From NCBI RefSeq assembly GCF_000150275.1, contig NW_002060954.1:744287-808286 (forward strand): a stretch of DNA of 64,000 nt, written 5' to 3'. Numbering within the stretch: the first letter of the stretch is position 1; every line of letters begins with the position of its first letter. The position numbers and the translations under genes are program-made. Source of the stretch: Trichoplax adhaerens (Eukaryota; Placozoa; Uniplacotomia; Trichoplacea; Trichoplacidae). This document shows positions 37,499 through 51,996 of the stretch, one piece after another. The notes under the pieces were generated by a model that was not told the origin of the DNA, ran no database searches, and worked only from the letters and a program-made list of their open reading frames with translations.

Positions 37499-38663
37499 GG
37501 CGAACTAATATTAACAGCAAAGGAAGATGTGCAATGTGCACTTTTCACTTAACAGTAGAAATTAGAAAATACCACCAGGGACTACGAAACGGTACTACGT
37601 ACAGTACAGTACAATATTGTAGATGAACGGCAACCTACTGTACACTTCCTATACTGTACAGTGTACAGTAGTACTGTACGGTACAGTACTGTGTTCGAGT
37701 TCATTGCTGAATTTTTAATGAACGCCGTACAGTACGTAGATTTCAGTATTGCACTGTACACTGTACAGTATCGTACTGTAGACACGTAGACAGCGTACAG
37801 TACAGCTGTACGTACAGTACTGTACTGTACAATGCTGTAGACAAAGGCATGATCAATGATCATAGCAGGCGTACCGAAAACATAATGCACCAGGTCCATT
37901 TTTATGGGCCATACTATTTTTGTACAGTGTACAGTATATGACATATACAGTACAGTACTGTACAGTGTACTGTACACTGTACAGTTAGGGTTCGGCAAGT
38001 CCCCGGTCCTAGGCTGTACAGTGTACACTGTACAGTACAGTATACTCGAAGAGAGTCCACCGCTGGTTTTAGACCTGAGAAAGGTTCGGTCAGAAGACGA
38101 CTACTGTACAGTACTGAATAGTGTATTGTCCTTGACAGCCCCGTGATTATTCAACAGTAGTCTTACAGTACTGTACTGTACTGTACTGTACAGTAAAGTA
38201 AAGTTAATAATACTGTACTGTACAGTACAGTACAGTACAGTACTGTGCAGCGTGTTTGTATTCTACAGTACAGTACTGTACATGAATACTGTACAGTACT
38301 ACAGTACTGTACCGTACTGGAGCTGAAAACCCATGCAGCAAGCTGGTGTCATTCGAATTCGAATGGTGCTTACTTCAATTAAAATTATTAAATTAGGGAA
38401 ATTATTATTTTAATTTTCTTTGAATTTGAGAGAAATACCAGGATTGCAGGAGAACAACCTTCACTTTTCGATGTACAGACGGTGGCAGTAAACACCAAGT
38501 CTACTAAACATTGATATATCTCTTTAACTGCCCTACAGTAACTTGAAAAGTAAGTCAAAATTTTGACAACTTCAACAGCGTACGGTACTACCTATCGGTT
38601 AACTTGTTCTCTCTACTATTGGTATTTTCTTTACTTTATATCATTAACCTGTGCCACAACCAG
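37499..38663. promoter_or_regulatory. shared 5' intergenic region, TMED10 (-) / MRPL33 (+)
   Basis: The largest palindrome array of the window fills most of this interval, beginning about 95 bp upstream of the TMED10 start codon. Downstream, 38320-38663 is ordinary AT-rich DNA that must hold the MRPL33 5' leader. Long frames across the array on both strands (for example 37582-38028) are repeat artefacts. Confidence 0.6.
37591..38319. repeat. GTAC-palindrome array, cluster 3 (largest)
   Basis: About 730 bp, densest at 37591-37845, 37920-38040 and 38160-38319, made of TACTGTACAGTA, GTACAGTAC and ACTGTACAGTGTACAGT words. Unique spacers of 20-100 bp interrupt it, including a GC-richer piece near 38000 (CAAGTCCCCGGTCCTAGGC). 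Copies occur in both phases of the overlap, so the sequence is locally self-complementary at many scales and should form hairpins or cruciforms. Confidence 0.9.
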
Positions 38664-39780
38664 TGGGCAAAGGAAAAGCAAGGTAAGATTGTTTTTTATC
38701 TCTCATTTAGACCTAGAGATGACTTGATAATTTTCCTGTACTATATTCGTCATACCTGAGCATACCGTACAGTACTGTGTAACGTATGCAAGCTGCTGTA
38801 CCATGAGATACAGTTGTGCATAATGAACTACGCGTAATGTGGTATTGCAATAAACGATCTACGAAGTTACAGCAAGTATTTATCTAGCTATAATCTGTTT
38901 TACCTGGTTACCGGTTATTGCTCTGTCAACAAGTCTTATATACTGCAAAAAACGTCAATTACAGTATCAAATACCGGGGATGTCCTTGTAATTATTTGTG
39001 CACACGTACAGTAATAACATACGCCAATTCTAACACTTATTATCAATGAATGTGAAGATTTAACGAAATGATTGCATTAATAGTGAAATCTTGGAAAATT
39101 CATCCTTGATTTAAGACTATGTTATTATTAGTCATAATTAGGTTTTCTCTACTTATAATTATTACCAAAAAATCTAAGGCATATGCAACGGTTTAATGTA
39201 GCAGTTATTTTACGCCTTTAATACACTTGTATTTGCATTTGTACCGTAGTATTCGCAATTATATAATATAATTAATCAAACCGTGGTATTTATGTGCATT
39301 AAATCATTTTATAGATAATTAATTAAATTTTTCAATACGAATTGAGAAAGTAAACCTTTCTCTCACTTTTCTATAGAACTATAATTGTCAGATTAATGAG
39401 TGCTGCTGGTACTGGATTCTTTTATACAATGAGGAGGCCAAGGACAAGAGATAAGATGATACTTCGTAAATACGATCCGATAGGTGAGAAAGATCGCATA
39501 ATTATATAATTAGTCAATGTTATTGAGTTACACCCTAGCATCAGCATTTATCTTTTGTGATGTTTAGTGGTAGCCTTCTATTAAACAATAATATAGTTAA
39601 TATTTATTTACACTAGTTTATTCTAAGGGGTTTAGTGACGAATTTTTAGAATCGATGTCTACCATAAGTTCATAACTATATGTTATGCCTAACAATATTC
39701 CCTTCTTATGCTCTATTTAAAATTTGTTTATTTCTGTAGTTAAGCAGCATGTCCTCTTTGTAGAAACTAAGAAGAAATAA
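38664..39780 (+). CDS. MRPL33: mitochondrial ribosomal protein bL33m (MRPL33)
   Basis: Small large-subunit protein of the mitochondrial ribosome. Secure exons are 39377-39483 and 39740-39780. They read [30 protein letters not shown], then [13 protein letters not shown] and stop, against human NILVRMVSEAGTGF, REKLTLLHYDPV and VKQRVLFVEKKK. A third piece, 38664-38682 (GKGKA then the split Arg), fits in phase and aligns with human AKSKSK. No ATG lies in frame in it: the exon begins TG after CAG, so the start codon may be split by an intron (A|TG) or lie in an unseen 5' exon. The internal ATG at 39396 is a fallback start. The protein is about 55-60 aa, similar to the 65-aa human protein. The exact N-terminus is uncertain. 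Confidence 0.85.
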
Positions 39781-40458
39781 TATGGGATACTTGATATAAT
39801 TGAGCAAATGCCTTACGTGCCGTATATAGCACAAAATTAGCTGTCCTTACCAGCAAAGAGAGGAAATACCTCATATTTCTTCTTACTCTAATAGCTTGTA
39901 TTGTATTGCCTGTCACTAAGGCATATTAGGTGAGCAATTAAAGCTGCCAGTATCACTCAGTTTCATGTGATATAGTTATCGCCAAGATTGTATATTAGCA
40001 AACAGCATTTTGTATTACGATTTTTCGAAGAATTGTCAAATGACCAAATTAATATCTTCGTTAAATTGAATTTGCACAATTAATAAAGATCCGTATTTAA
40101 AATATATCTAAATTTTATGAGTTAAATCAGCAAAAATCGCTTGATCTTGTTAAGACAACAGATGTAAATTAAACAAAGCGATATAAATTAGCTGTAATTT
40201 ATACATTCTGAGTATGATAATATACTGTGAAAGCGCAATGTTTCATATACGTACTTTTGTATATGTTCGTTTTAACATAGGAAAAGGCTATATCATAACG
40301 CGACTCTTCTATTATGATCAGTCAGAATCGATACCATTGAACATCCACAGCAGTAACTTTACTATTAATAGATCAAGAAATAAGTTCTACTGTTGCTTTT
40401 GTACTGCAGTAACACGAGATCACTTTAGTCATTTCGATGTCGATGTTATAATTCGCAG
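39781..40458. other. tail-to-tail intergenic region, MRPL33 / RBKS
   Basis: Under 700 bp of AT-rich sequence between the two stop codons. One 83-codon plus-strand frame (40214-40465) overlaps the RBKS 3' end and has no recognisable features. No palindrome array. Confidence 0.55.
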
Positions 40459-42973
<2,515 letters not shown>

Positions 42974-44860
42974 GCAAATTGAGTCACTAAATACAGTAAT
43001 TTAAAATAAGGAACGAAGAACAAAAGTCCTTGCAGTGTAGATGTACTTTTAGATACTGTACTGTACTGTACCTCTAGGCGGGCCTCTACTGTACCGTACA
43101 CAGGTCTAGTGTACTGTACAGTACTGTACGGTACAGTCGCAAATACACATCGTAAATATAGTACAGTACAGTACTGTACAGTATGACAACTATACTGTAC
43201 ACTGTACAGTAGATCATACGAGTATATTCTTTATGGTTAATAATATCTCAGTTGAGAGAGGGGGTAACCAATGATTCAAACAACCTTCGCTATACTTTAC
43301 TGTACTCGTACTGATATGGTCTTCTGTACAGTGTACAGTACAGAAGACCACAGGTTCTGTACTGAACCGTACAGTACATTTGTTCTGTGCAGTATTGTAC
43401 GTCACACCGGTCCCTAATGAGTATGACGTGGCCTGAAGCATAAGCGAATGACTAATGACGCATCGCATTATGGATGATCGTATGTTTAGTATTTTTACGG
43501 TCACCGTACAAGAGGTTTAGTATGTACTGTACTAAATATGATACTGAATCTATATACAGTACAGTACATTATGCACTTCTACAGTATCATACTGCACTGT
43601 ACTGTCTCGCATGGCAAATTCAGTTTAAATTTACCTCGCTAACGTCATTTTTCCCCAATTTTAGTTTCTGAATGGGCAGTACTGTATGTACTGTTCAGTA
43701 CAGGACTACTGTAGCACCAGCCATGCTGTCACTTAAGGCACTGTCTGTACAAATGCATTACAGTATCTGCCCAGTATAGTATTTTACTGTTATTTACATT
43801 TCGTTATCGTCAAGTTCAAGTTTCAATCAGCCACTCACCCTGTGCTACAGTGATCCGCCAGTTGGATTCTGTACTGTACTGTAGATATAGAATCAGTGAA
43901 TAAATAAAATCTGAAGCAGACGATGATAAAATCGGACACCCACTTTTAATCGTAAAGTGTAAACAGTAAGTAGTTACTGCTTCATCAATCGTTTTCGGTG
44001 TAGTAAAATTCGTCATAGCATCACCATATTTCATTTATCCAACTTTAATTACTTCATCCATCCTTGCTCCTATCAACAATCATCGATTGATTGATTGGAT
44101 TGATCGTAACATCCACCACCCGGTAGGTAACCTCGTTTTTGATATTAGAAAACGCACTAGCCAAACAAGGTAGTTGACTAAATTGACTGTGTCACGTATA
44201 GAATTTGAAACGTTATACTGCATCAACGTCCACTGTGCAGCATGTTACAAATCGTGTACTAGACTTGGAGAATTTTCTAACCTATAAATATTGCTTAAGT
44301 TAGTCGTATGATAGATTTCACTGTACAGGACATCGACTAGGTCTACTATTATTTTACTGGCAGTCTCTGATGAGAATAAATTCGTCATCTTTGGGTTACG
44401 CTTGCTTTTAGATTATAGTAGTCGTTCATCCTGAAAAAGATAACGGTGTTTAGTACTGGATTATGTAATGTACATTATACAGTCTACATTTAGGTTGATC
44501 ATAGTCTTGTAATATGGAATAAAAGAATGCTGCACGTAGAACTACTCTAGTTACTGTCCGTAGTTCTACATGTTCTATTGCGATCACACTAACATCACAA
44601 ATGTGAAGATGAATATTATATCAAATTGACTACCCCATTTTCCTTCTTGATTTATACACTGCCTATTAGTTAATGTGTCTTAAAACTATTTTATCCTTGA
44701 TCTTTCAATCGATCAGTCCAATCCGATCGACGACACTATAGTCATTACAACGGAAAAATCGCTACTTGTAGCTATCGACTTTCCTTTTCAACTTCCTACA
44801 CTTGGCAACCACTGCTCTTCAACGTATAGACTTAACAGTTTGTCTCAGTAGTCTCACAAT
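42974..44860. promoter_or_regulatory. shared 5' intergenic region, RBKS (-) / atlastin (+)
   Basis: About 1.9 kb containing four palindrome patches (43053-43212, 43318-43401, 43517-43610, 43677-43790), the first starting about 80 bp upstream of the RBKS ATG. From 43900 to 44860 it is array-free. A CAAT/GATT-rich patch (ATCATCGATTGATTGATTGG) lies near 44080, and an ATTTAACTTA-like AT region elsewhere. No coding signal found. Confidence 0.6.
43053..43790. repeat. GTAC-palindrome arrays, cluster 4 (four patches)
   Basis: Patches at 43053-43212, 43318-43401, 43517-43610 and 43677-43790 contain TACTGTACAGTA and its overlapping relatives, separated by unique DNA. One patch is itself the centre of a longer inverted repeat (43318-43349) whose arms extend into non-motif sequence (GGTCTTCTGTAC / GTACAGAAGACC). 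Confidence 0.88.
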
Positions 44861-47800
44861 ATGGTTAACGAAAGCCTCGAATCGAAGGAGAATAACGGTA
44901 AGACTGAATATACTAGTATAGACCATTATTTGTAAAAGTTTCGTTATTTGATTGAAGATTTAATTTTGCTATTTGGATATTGCAAGTCGTTTTAAATATC
45001 ATCAGTGAATGTTAACGTGTTGCATACTGCAATAAGGATGGAATATGAGTAATCCATTTCTAAATCTGATCTTTCTCTATTAATAAATTATTCATGTACG
45101 CGAAGTATACTTTCCTTAATTGCGAGCTTCGATTTTTACTGATTTACCTTGCTATATACTGTATAATTGCATATCATGACGATGAAGTAATACTGACGTA
45201 GAGAATATATTACTTTAACGTAAAACAAAGATATAAATACTATTTATGGTGCAGAAAATCGACTTTTGCTTCGATTAATCTCTCTACGATAGTAGTTCTA
45301 TAATAACCGTAGATTGTTATCAGAGATCTATGCATATATATACAATACAGTATTTTGATGCTTAATCCTTTCATTAAATACATATTCATAGTACTGTATG
45401 TTATATGTATAATACTGTATTTAAAAATCACACAAGTTGAATTCCTTTTTTATGGACCGCACTTACCCTTTTTAAGTAAATTAAAAAGAATGAATTACGG
45501 TAACAGTCCCCTAAATTAAGTATTTACGGCTAACACAATAATCCTGTATTTGCCCATCAGATTTAAAGAAACCACGATTATATCTAACATATAAATTATA
45601 CTATTAATCAAATACTGTATAAATGACACAAAAATAGCAACTTACTTCCATGTTACAATGATTCTCGTATTCTTCTGAAAAAGATGAAGCAAATACAGTA
45701 TTACTTGTGCATTACCGGCGTATATCTGGATTTTTATTTTTTTGGTTCCGGCGAAACAGCTATTATTGTAATGTTTGATGATATTTTCGACTTTCACATT
45801 TTATGAATGCAATAGTGAGAACCAAAGTTTCAGTACTCTAACTAGAACAAACGGTATCGCAATACTGTATTGCTCATCGTTACACCCCTAAAAGTACATG
45901 CATAGTAGTGGTTAATAACTCTAAAAATGCACCCTTGCGTGCAATTGTGCATCGTATGGAGATTTTCGAGAGAATACGTAGTCTAACATCTGAGAACTCC
46001 TTCTTTAATGTTGATATTATTTTAAAATGGTAAACGAGAGTACACTCACTTATTATGTTCGCTGTTACTCCTTCAATTAATTACCAGGAACTTCTTACGT
46101 GCAAATTTCACAGTTGCAATTGAATTTCTTTCATCATCTACTCCGACCGTTAGTTGTCTCTAATAATCTTCACATCAAATACTGCACAGTAGGTATCTGC
46201 GGTACTGTACGTGTATAACGTCTGATTATAATTAGTGTTAATAAAGATTTAGCAGATTCAGCAGCATGGTGTGCTTATTGGTTGAATGATACTGTACTTT
46301 ATTGCCATATTTTCTGTTATAGACCGTTATTATTAACATTAATCGGTTGACGCAAATCATTACAGATTGTCCTAACATATATTGTAGAACATACAGTATT
46401 ATTTGAGTAATTACAAGTACTGAGTATTCTTTTTTTTTCATCATTATTTATTGATTCACGTATCAGATTATGATAATATCATGATACTCATTCTATACAC
46501 GAGAACTAAAAATGATGTAACAATTGAACATTTGCAAATTTTGACTGGTAGTAGTTTTATAGCGCATTTGTTTTGAGTCGTACCACTACATCAATATCTG
46601 ATTTTGAATGCTTTACCGTAGACTGTATACAAAGTTTGAGTTCTACTGTACTGTATTGTACAGTATATCGAAGCGCTTTGCAACCACTAATCTTTAATTT
46701 GAAATGACAATACGGTTCTAGTCAAGTTGGTAGGAACTGAAAATCCGTAAAGTGCTACAGAAATTGACGTACCCTGTTCAATGCATAGTACTGTATAGGA
46801 CTCGTTTCTAATACGACATGAACCATCATCATTTTATTAAATATAATATATCACCCGTTGATACTATTAGAACCTTTGGCTTACGTAAATTGCTTACTAT
46901 TATACTCTAAGGTCTGTGTAACAGCGATTGATACATTTAAACAATACAAGAAAAGAATTCCAGCAGTAGTCTCCCATGGATCTATGTAATTGCACAATAT
47001 TTATTTGAGATATGATAATTAAACCTGACTCGACATCGCTAATAATGAAGATCCAGCGCCTTTTACTCATACTGAATACGCCTGCTTAAGAAAGTGTTAT
47101 ATGTGTCGGATTTTAAATACAGTAGATACTTAAAAAGCCTAAATAACAGCACCTTCTGTCAACTCCCGTGATGCGTCATTGATAAGGATAGTGATTGAAA
47201 ATAACGATTTGTTAAGCTGCAGATTTATCAGTTTCCTAACTACAGGATAACTAGTAATAAATCCTATGTTTTACCACATAAATATCTATTGCATAGCATC
47301 AGTACACGTCAGACACTTGACTTTACAAATATTCCCTATATTTTAATCGATATTTAATTGCTTTCTCGTAATTTGAGAAATAATTCAATACTTTGTTAAT
47401 ATCAGGATAAATTACGTATTATACTACGGTATTGTGTAAAAATTTATGTTATCCAATGAAAGTTTTGTTAATGGTCCTCAAGGATACGAAAGAGCATCGT
47501 GCTTAACGATTTAATTGTAGTCAAGGAATCGGAATGTTATTTATCTACCTTAAGTAATAACCTATAAAAATTACAGTAAAGTAAGAATAAATAACAATAA
47601 AATTAAATCTAAAGTTTTATTGGAAAATTATTGATCCTAAAGAATGAGTAACACTATACGTAATAATTTATATATAAATTATTCTAACCGTCTCATTTCG
47701 TGCCTGTTATGTGTACAATATATTTAATTTTAACTCATCAAATTACTTTCTGTTCGACGAATTCACTAAATCTATCGTACAGTGTAGATATCAACCTAAT

Positions 47801-50800
47801 AAAAATAAAAATATGAAATTGAAGACGCTACAGTTATCTAAGACGTGCAATAATAAATTTTCTCCCTTTCGATCATAAATATTGCGATCAATCTATAGCA
47901 TCTAATGATTAGAAAACTGCATAACATTCTTTCTGCTTATAAATAAATGCAGTATGCATACATTCGAGAAGGATTTTCTCGGAAATTTGTAAATGTATCC
48001 TACAACCATCATGATATCATCGTTACCAACTCATGAGATCATTTACTAGATAGATTTTATTTATCGGTGCTAACTTGTTTTTGTGACACTAAAGTTTAGT
48101 TTTTATACTCTATAGACCAGGCTGGTAAAACAGTGCAAATTAATGGCAATGGTCATGAGAAAAATCATGATGCTGAAGATAACGGTCATCATGGCAAGCC
48201 GGTACAAATTGTCATAAGTGAATCCGAACACAGTTTTCGCTTAAATGAGACTGCTCTTGAAAATATACTACTCCAAAGCGACATTCAAAATAAGAAAGTA
48301 GTTGTGATATCCGTTGCAGGAGCCTATCGGAAAGGCAAATCGTTTTTACTGGATTTCTTCCTCAGATACTTAGAAAGAAATGTAAGCTAATCGTCATGTA
48401 TTACTTAGTAATTGCCAATATATAGTTAGCCTAATTTTGCTAGCAAATATATTACGAGGAATATCAATTGATCATTCACTGCCTACCTAAAGCGTTGAAA
48501 CAGAGTATTCTTCAAGTAACTCTAAATGGTCAAAATGATGCTGATAGTCAAATTAAATCCTTGTGCATTAGGTTGCATACTTTAAGCCGAGTATTAAAAT
48601 ACTACATGTAAATGAGTCATTCAGTGTATTGATCAGTAATCAATTGTTTACTTCGAGTTTTTAACGTCCTGCAATAATTTTGCATAGTGCTATAACTACT
48701 ATTGAAGTTGTTTTGAAATATCATTCTCTCTGTTAATTTTAAATAGATACACACCAATAAAATTTTATAGTTCTGATCTGAAAATACAATATTACGAAAT
48801 CAAAAAACAACAATATTAATCATTGTGACTTCTAATTGAATTGTAGCAACCTTACTAACAATTATGGCGTATTAAACGTATTCTATTTATTAATATCAAA
48901 CAGAATGATAAAACGACTGACGACTGGCTAGGTAAGGACGATGAGGTTCTTACTGGCTTTCCTTGGCGAGGTGGTTCTCAACGTGAAACTACTGGTATAT
49001 TATTATGGGATAAACCATTTCTGTGCGAATTACCCGACGGAGAAGAAGTATGTTTTTCTACGTTACTATGAAAAATGTCACCAAGGAGGTGCAAATTTCA
49101 TCAATTGTGTATGCGAATTTTTAATAAGCTCTCTTGAAATGAATACAGTAGTTGTGTGAGCATTCAAACTACAAATATGTACATACGAAGAGTATATCCA
49201 TTCATTGTTATATCTACGGGTATATTATTTTTAACGATTACTGAATAATTACGATGTACGGCCTCATTACATTATATCTTTATTAATGAATCATAATTAT
49301 GATTGCTCTCGTAATTTCTGGAATGTAGCCTACTATTTTTGTGTAAATTTCATTTTCCCTTTTTTATCTTATTTACAACGGCGAAAATTTTCGTATATTT
49401 TATACTACTATTAGGTTGTTGTATTGATAATGGATACACAGGGTGCATTTGATAAACAATCTACGATTAAGGATTGTGCAGTTATTTTTGCCCTAAGCAC
49501 GATGATAAGTTCGGTCCAGGTAATTGATCATTCTATTTACTGAGAGAATGTTATTCGTAAGATAACATTTAAGTAATTTAACGCCAAACTTAGTGATTTT
49601 ATCAAATTTTTTAACTTATCACATAGATCTATAACATTTCACAAAATATCCAGGAAGACCATCTACAACACTTACAGGTTAAAATAAATTTATTGATTTA
49701 AATTAATAGTGAATTTAACTACAAAATGGGGAGTTACTCTTAAATCTAAGCTGTGCTTCAAAAACATAATAGTCGTATTATTTACGTTATCATTTGATCT
49801 AACAGATATTTACGGAGTACGGACGTGTAGCTTTAGAAGATAATAACTGTAAACCATTTCAGGTAATATCTATAAACAAAATTACCCTAAATCTATGCAT
49901 ACATCAGCTTCAATTAGATTACTCTGTAATTTATATTGCGTTGCTCCTGAAACGTTAAGGTCTTGCAATTTCTGGTAAGGGACTGGAGTTACCCTTACGA
50001 GTATCCATATGGCGAAAAAGGTGGTGCAGATTTATTAAAGGAAAGATTAGAGGTAAACTATTGAAGTCCCTAATCATGAAGTCACTCATATCATATAAAT
50101 ATTTCAAACTACCATTATTACAATTACTTATCTTTTAATCATTTTCGTAGCTCGTAGTTAAACTCCATATTATACATCCTTGCACTTTAGATATCACCTG
50201 AGCAACATGAAGAATTACGACAGCTTCGGCAGCATATTCACTCGTGCTATGAACAACTGAATTGCTTCTTAATGCCTCATCCTGGATTTGTTGTCTCAAC
50301 AAATCCAAATTTTAAGGGTCGTTTATCAGGTAATTTAATACGGTATCTTCTTAATAGAATGGTAAATTTTCATGACGATATCAAATGTAGCTCATTTGAT
50401 TATCAAATTATTCCAAAAAATAATTGTTAGATATCCAGCCTGAGTTCCGAGATTGTGTAAAATCACTAGTGGGTTCAATTCTTGCTCCTGAAAACTTGAT
50501 CGTTAAGAAGATCAGCGGATGTAAACTTACATGTAAAGATCTTCTAAACTACTTTAAGGTAAATTGATGTGCAATAAAATTGAATCTTTCTAAGTAAGCT
50601 TTACCTATTGAAAAGTCTTTGATGTTCTGCTGTGACACCTAGAACTGCTTATCTAGTACATACAAGAAAAAATAAAATTTAAACTATGTTTCTCTTGTCT
50701 TATACATACTTATCATATCCCTTATCACATATACGTGAATAAAATCGATAAAGCTGTCAGCACCATTTGAAGTTGATGGCTATTGTTGCTTTTACTATTA

Positions 50801-51996
50801 TATTCGTGTAATGTCTTCGTAATTTACTTGCGAGGGTACCTAAATGGCTAATTCTGATATTTCTTTCGAATTTTTTCTATAGGCATATATGGAAATTTAT
50901 CAGGGCGATGGCCTCCCTGATCCCAAATCCATGTTCCAGGTTTATTGATACAGCAATATTATCTTTTTTGAACTCTTGCATCAATAAATGGTGTTGTCGT
51001 TATCAGTAGCATACATTTTACCCTTTTGTAATTCTGTTTTAAATATAACACTTACCAAAATTAGGCAACCGCAGAGGCTAGTAATGTAACTGCCTATGGT
51101 AAAGCCAAAGAATACTATTCGAAAGAAATGGATAAGGTATGGATAATATTTACTATGTCCCTAAGTAGCTTACAGCTATTTATTAATTTAAGAGGTTAAT
51201 CACTTCTAGATTTGCGGCCCAAGCTCTCCTTTTATGAAGTTAGAAATACTTAAAAGTAAGCATGAAGATATTAAAGTGGAATCTATAAAGCAATTTAAAA
51301 CCGTACGAAAGATGGGTGGAGATGCTTATAGTCAAAAGTATTTAGAAAAATTAACCAAAGAAATTGATGAGGCTTTCGAAAGATATGAAGTAGAAAATGA
51401 AAGTAAAAATGTTCTGAACATCTTTCGCACACCGATAACGTTAGCGGTGATGATGGTAGTTCTATACCTATTATCCGGAATACTGGAATTTGCCGCGTTA
51501 AGGATGCTATCGAACTTAGTTGATTTATGCACAACCTTAGTCTTTTTCGCTATCAGTTTATGGTCTTACATAAGATATACTGGTAAATATACCGCAGTTG
51601 GTGGAAAAATTGATGACGTTGCTAATGCTATTTGGGAACAAGTGAGTTCATTTTAATATTTTAGTATACATAAGTTATTACATTTTTTTGGAATATGGTA
51701 TACTGTAAATGTAAGAAAATGGTAAACATTTTACCTAGTAGACTCTATACAAGGACTATTAATTATAACTTTAATCGTAAAAGGTCACAGTTATAATATG
51801 TTTAGGTATTATAAACTACCATAACCTATATGCGAATAGTTATTCATTGTTACTTAAGGCCCTAGAATTATTATTAATTAATTATCCTTCATTGACTGCA
51901 CTTCTACTTTAGGCTCTTGAAAGTGTTATGACATTTTTGGCCCAGAAAAGTACAGAGGCTTTAACAAAGAACATTCAAACGAAAAAAAATCAATAG
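44861..51996 (+). CDS. ATL1: atlastin, ER-membrane dynamin-like GTPase
   Basis: Membrane-anchored GTPase that fuses ER tubules into three-way junctions. Exons: 44861-44897, 48116-48381, 48904-49047, 49415-49519, 49627-49677, 49806-49862, 49960-50052, 50191-50329, 50431-50558, 50883-50939, 51065-51136, 51210-51641, 51913-51996. All in phase, 554 aa (human ATL1 558). GTPase motifs: P-loop [12 protein letters not shown], the SQRETTG switch region, DTQG (G3) and RDW (G4). A middle helical domain includes [17 protein letters not shown] and [15 protein letters not shown]. Then comes the paired membrane hairpin ([18 protein letters not shown] ... [17 protein letters not shown]) and the short C-terminal amphipathic helix [15 protein letters not shown] needed for fusion in family members. 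The first exon ([12 protein letters not shown]) is assigned by phase across a 3.2-kb intron and is the least certain part. Human has three paralogues; this single gene could be called ATL. Confidence 0.95.
44898..48115 (+). other. long first intron of atlastin
   Basis: 3.2 kb of AT-rich sequence, far longer than the other introns of this gene (about 50-530 bp). It holds isolated palindrome words, for example near 46639 (TACTGTACTGTATTGTACAG), and no credible exons on either strand. If the first exon is wrong, this stretch would be intergenic and the true start would lie closer to 48116. Confidence 0.5.

Noticed and set aside
37582-38146. Long Tyr/Val/Thr-rich open frames on both strands (up to 148 codons)
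   Set aside because: They are translations of the palindrome array, whose repeated words contain few stops; composition is repetitive and no family matches.
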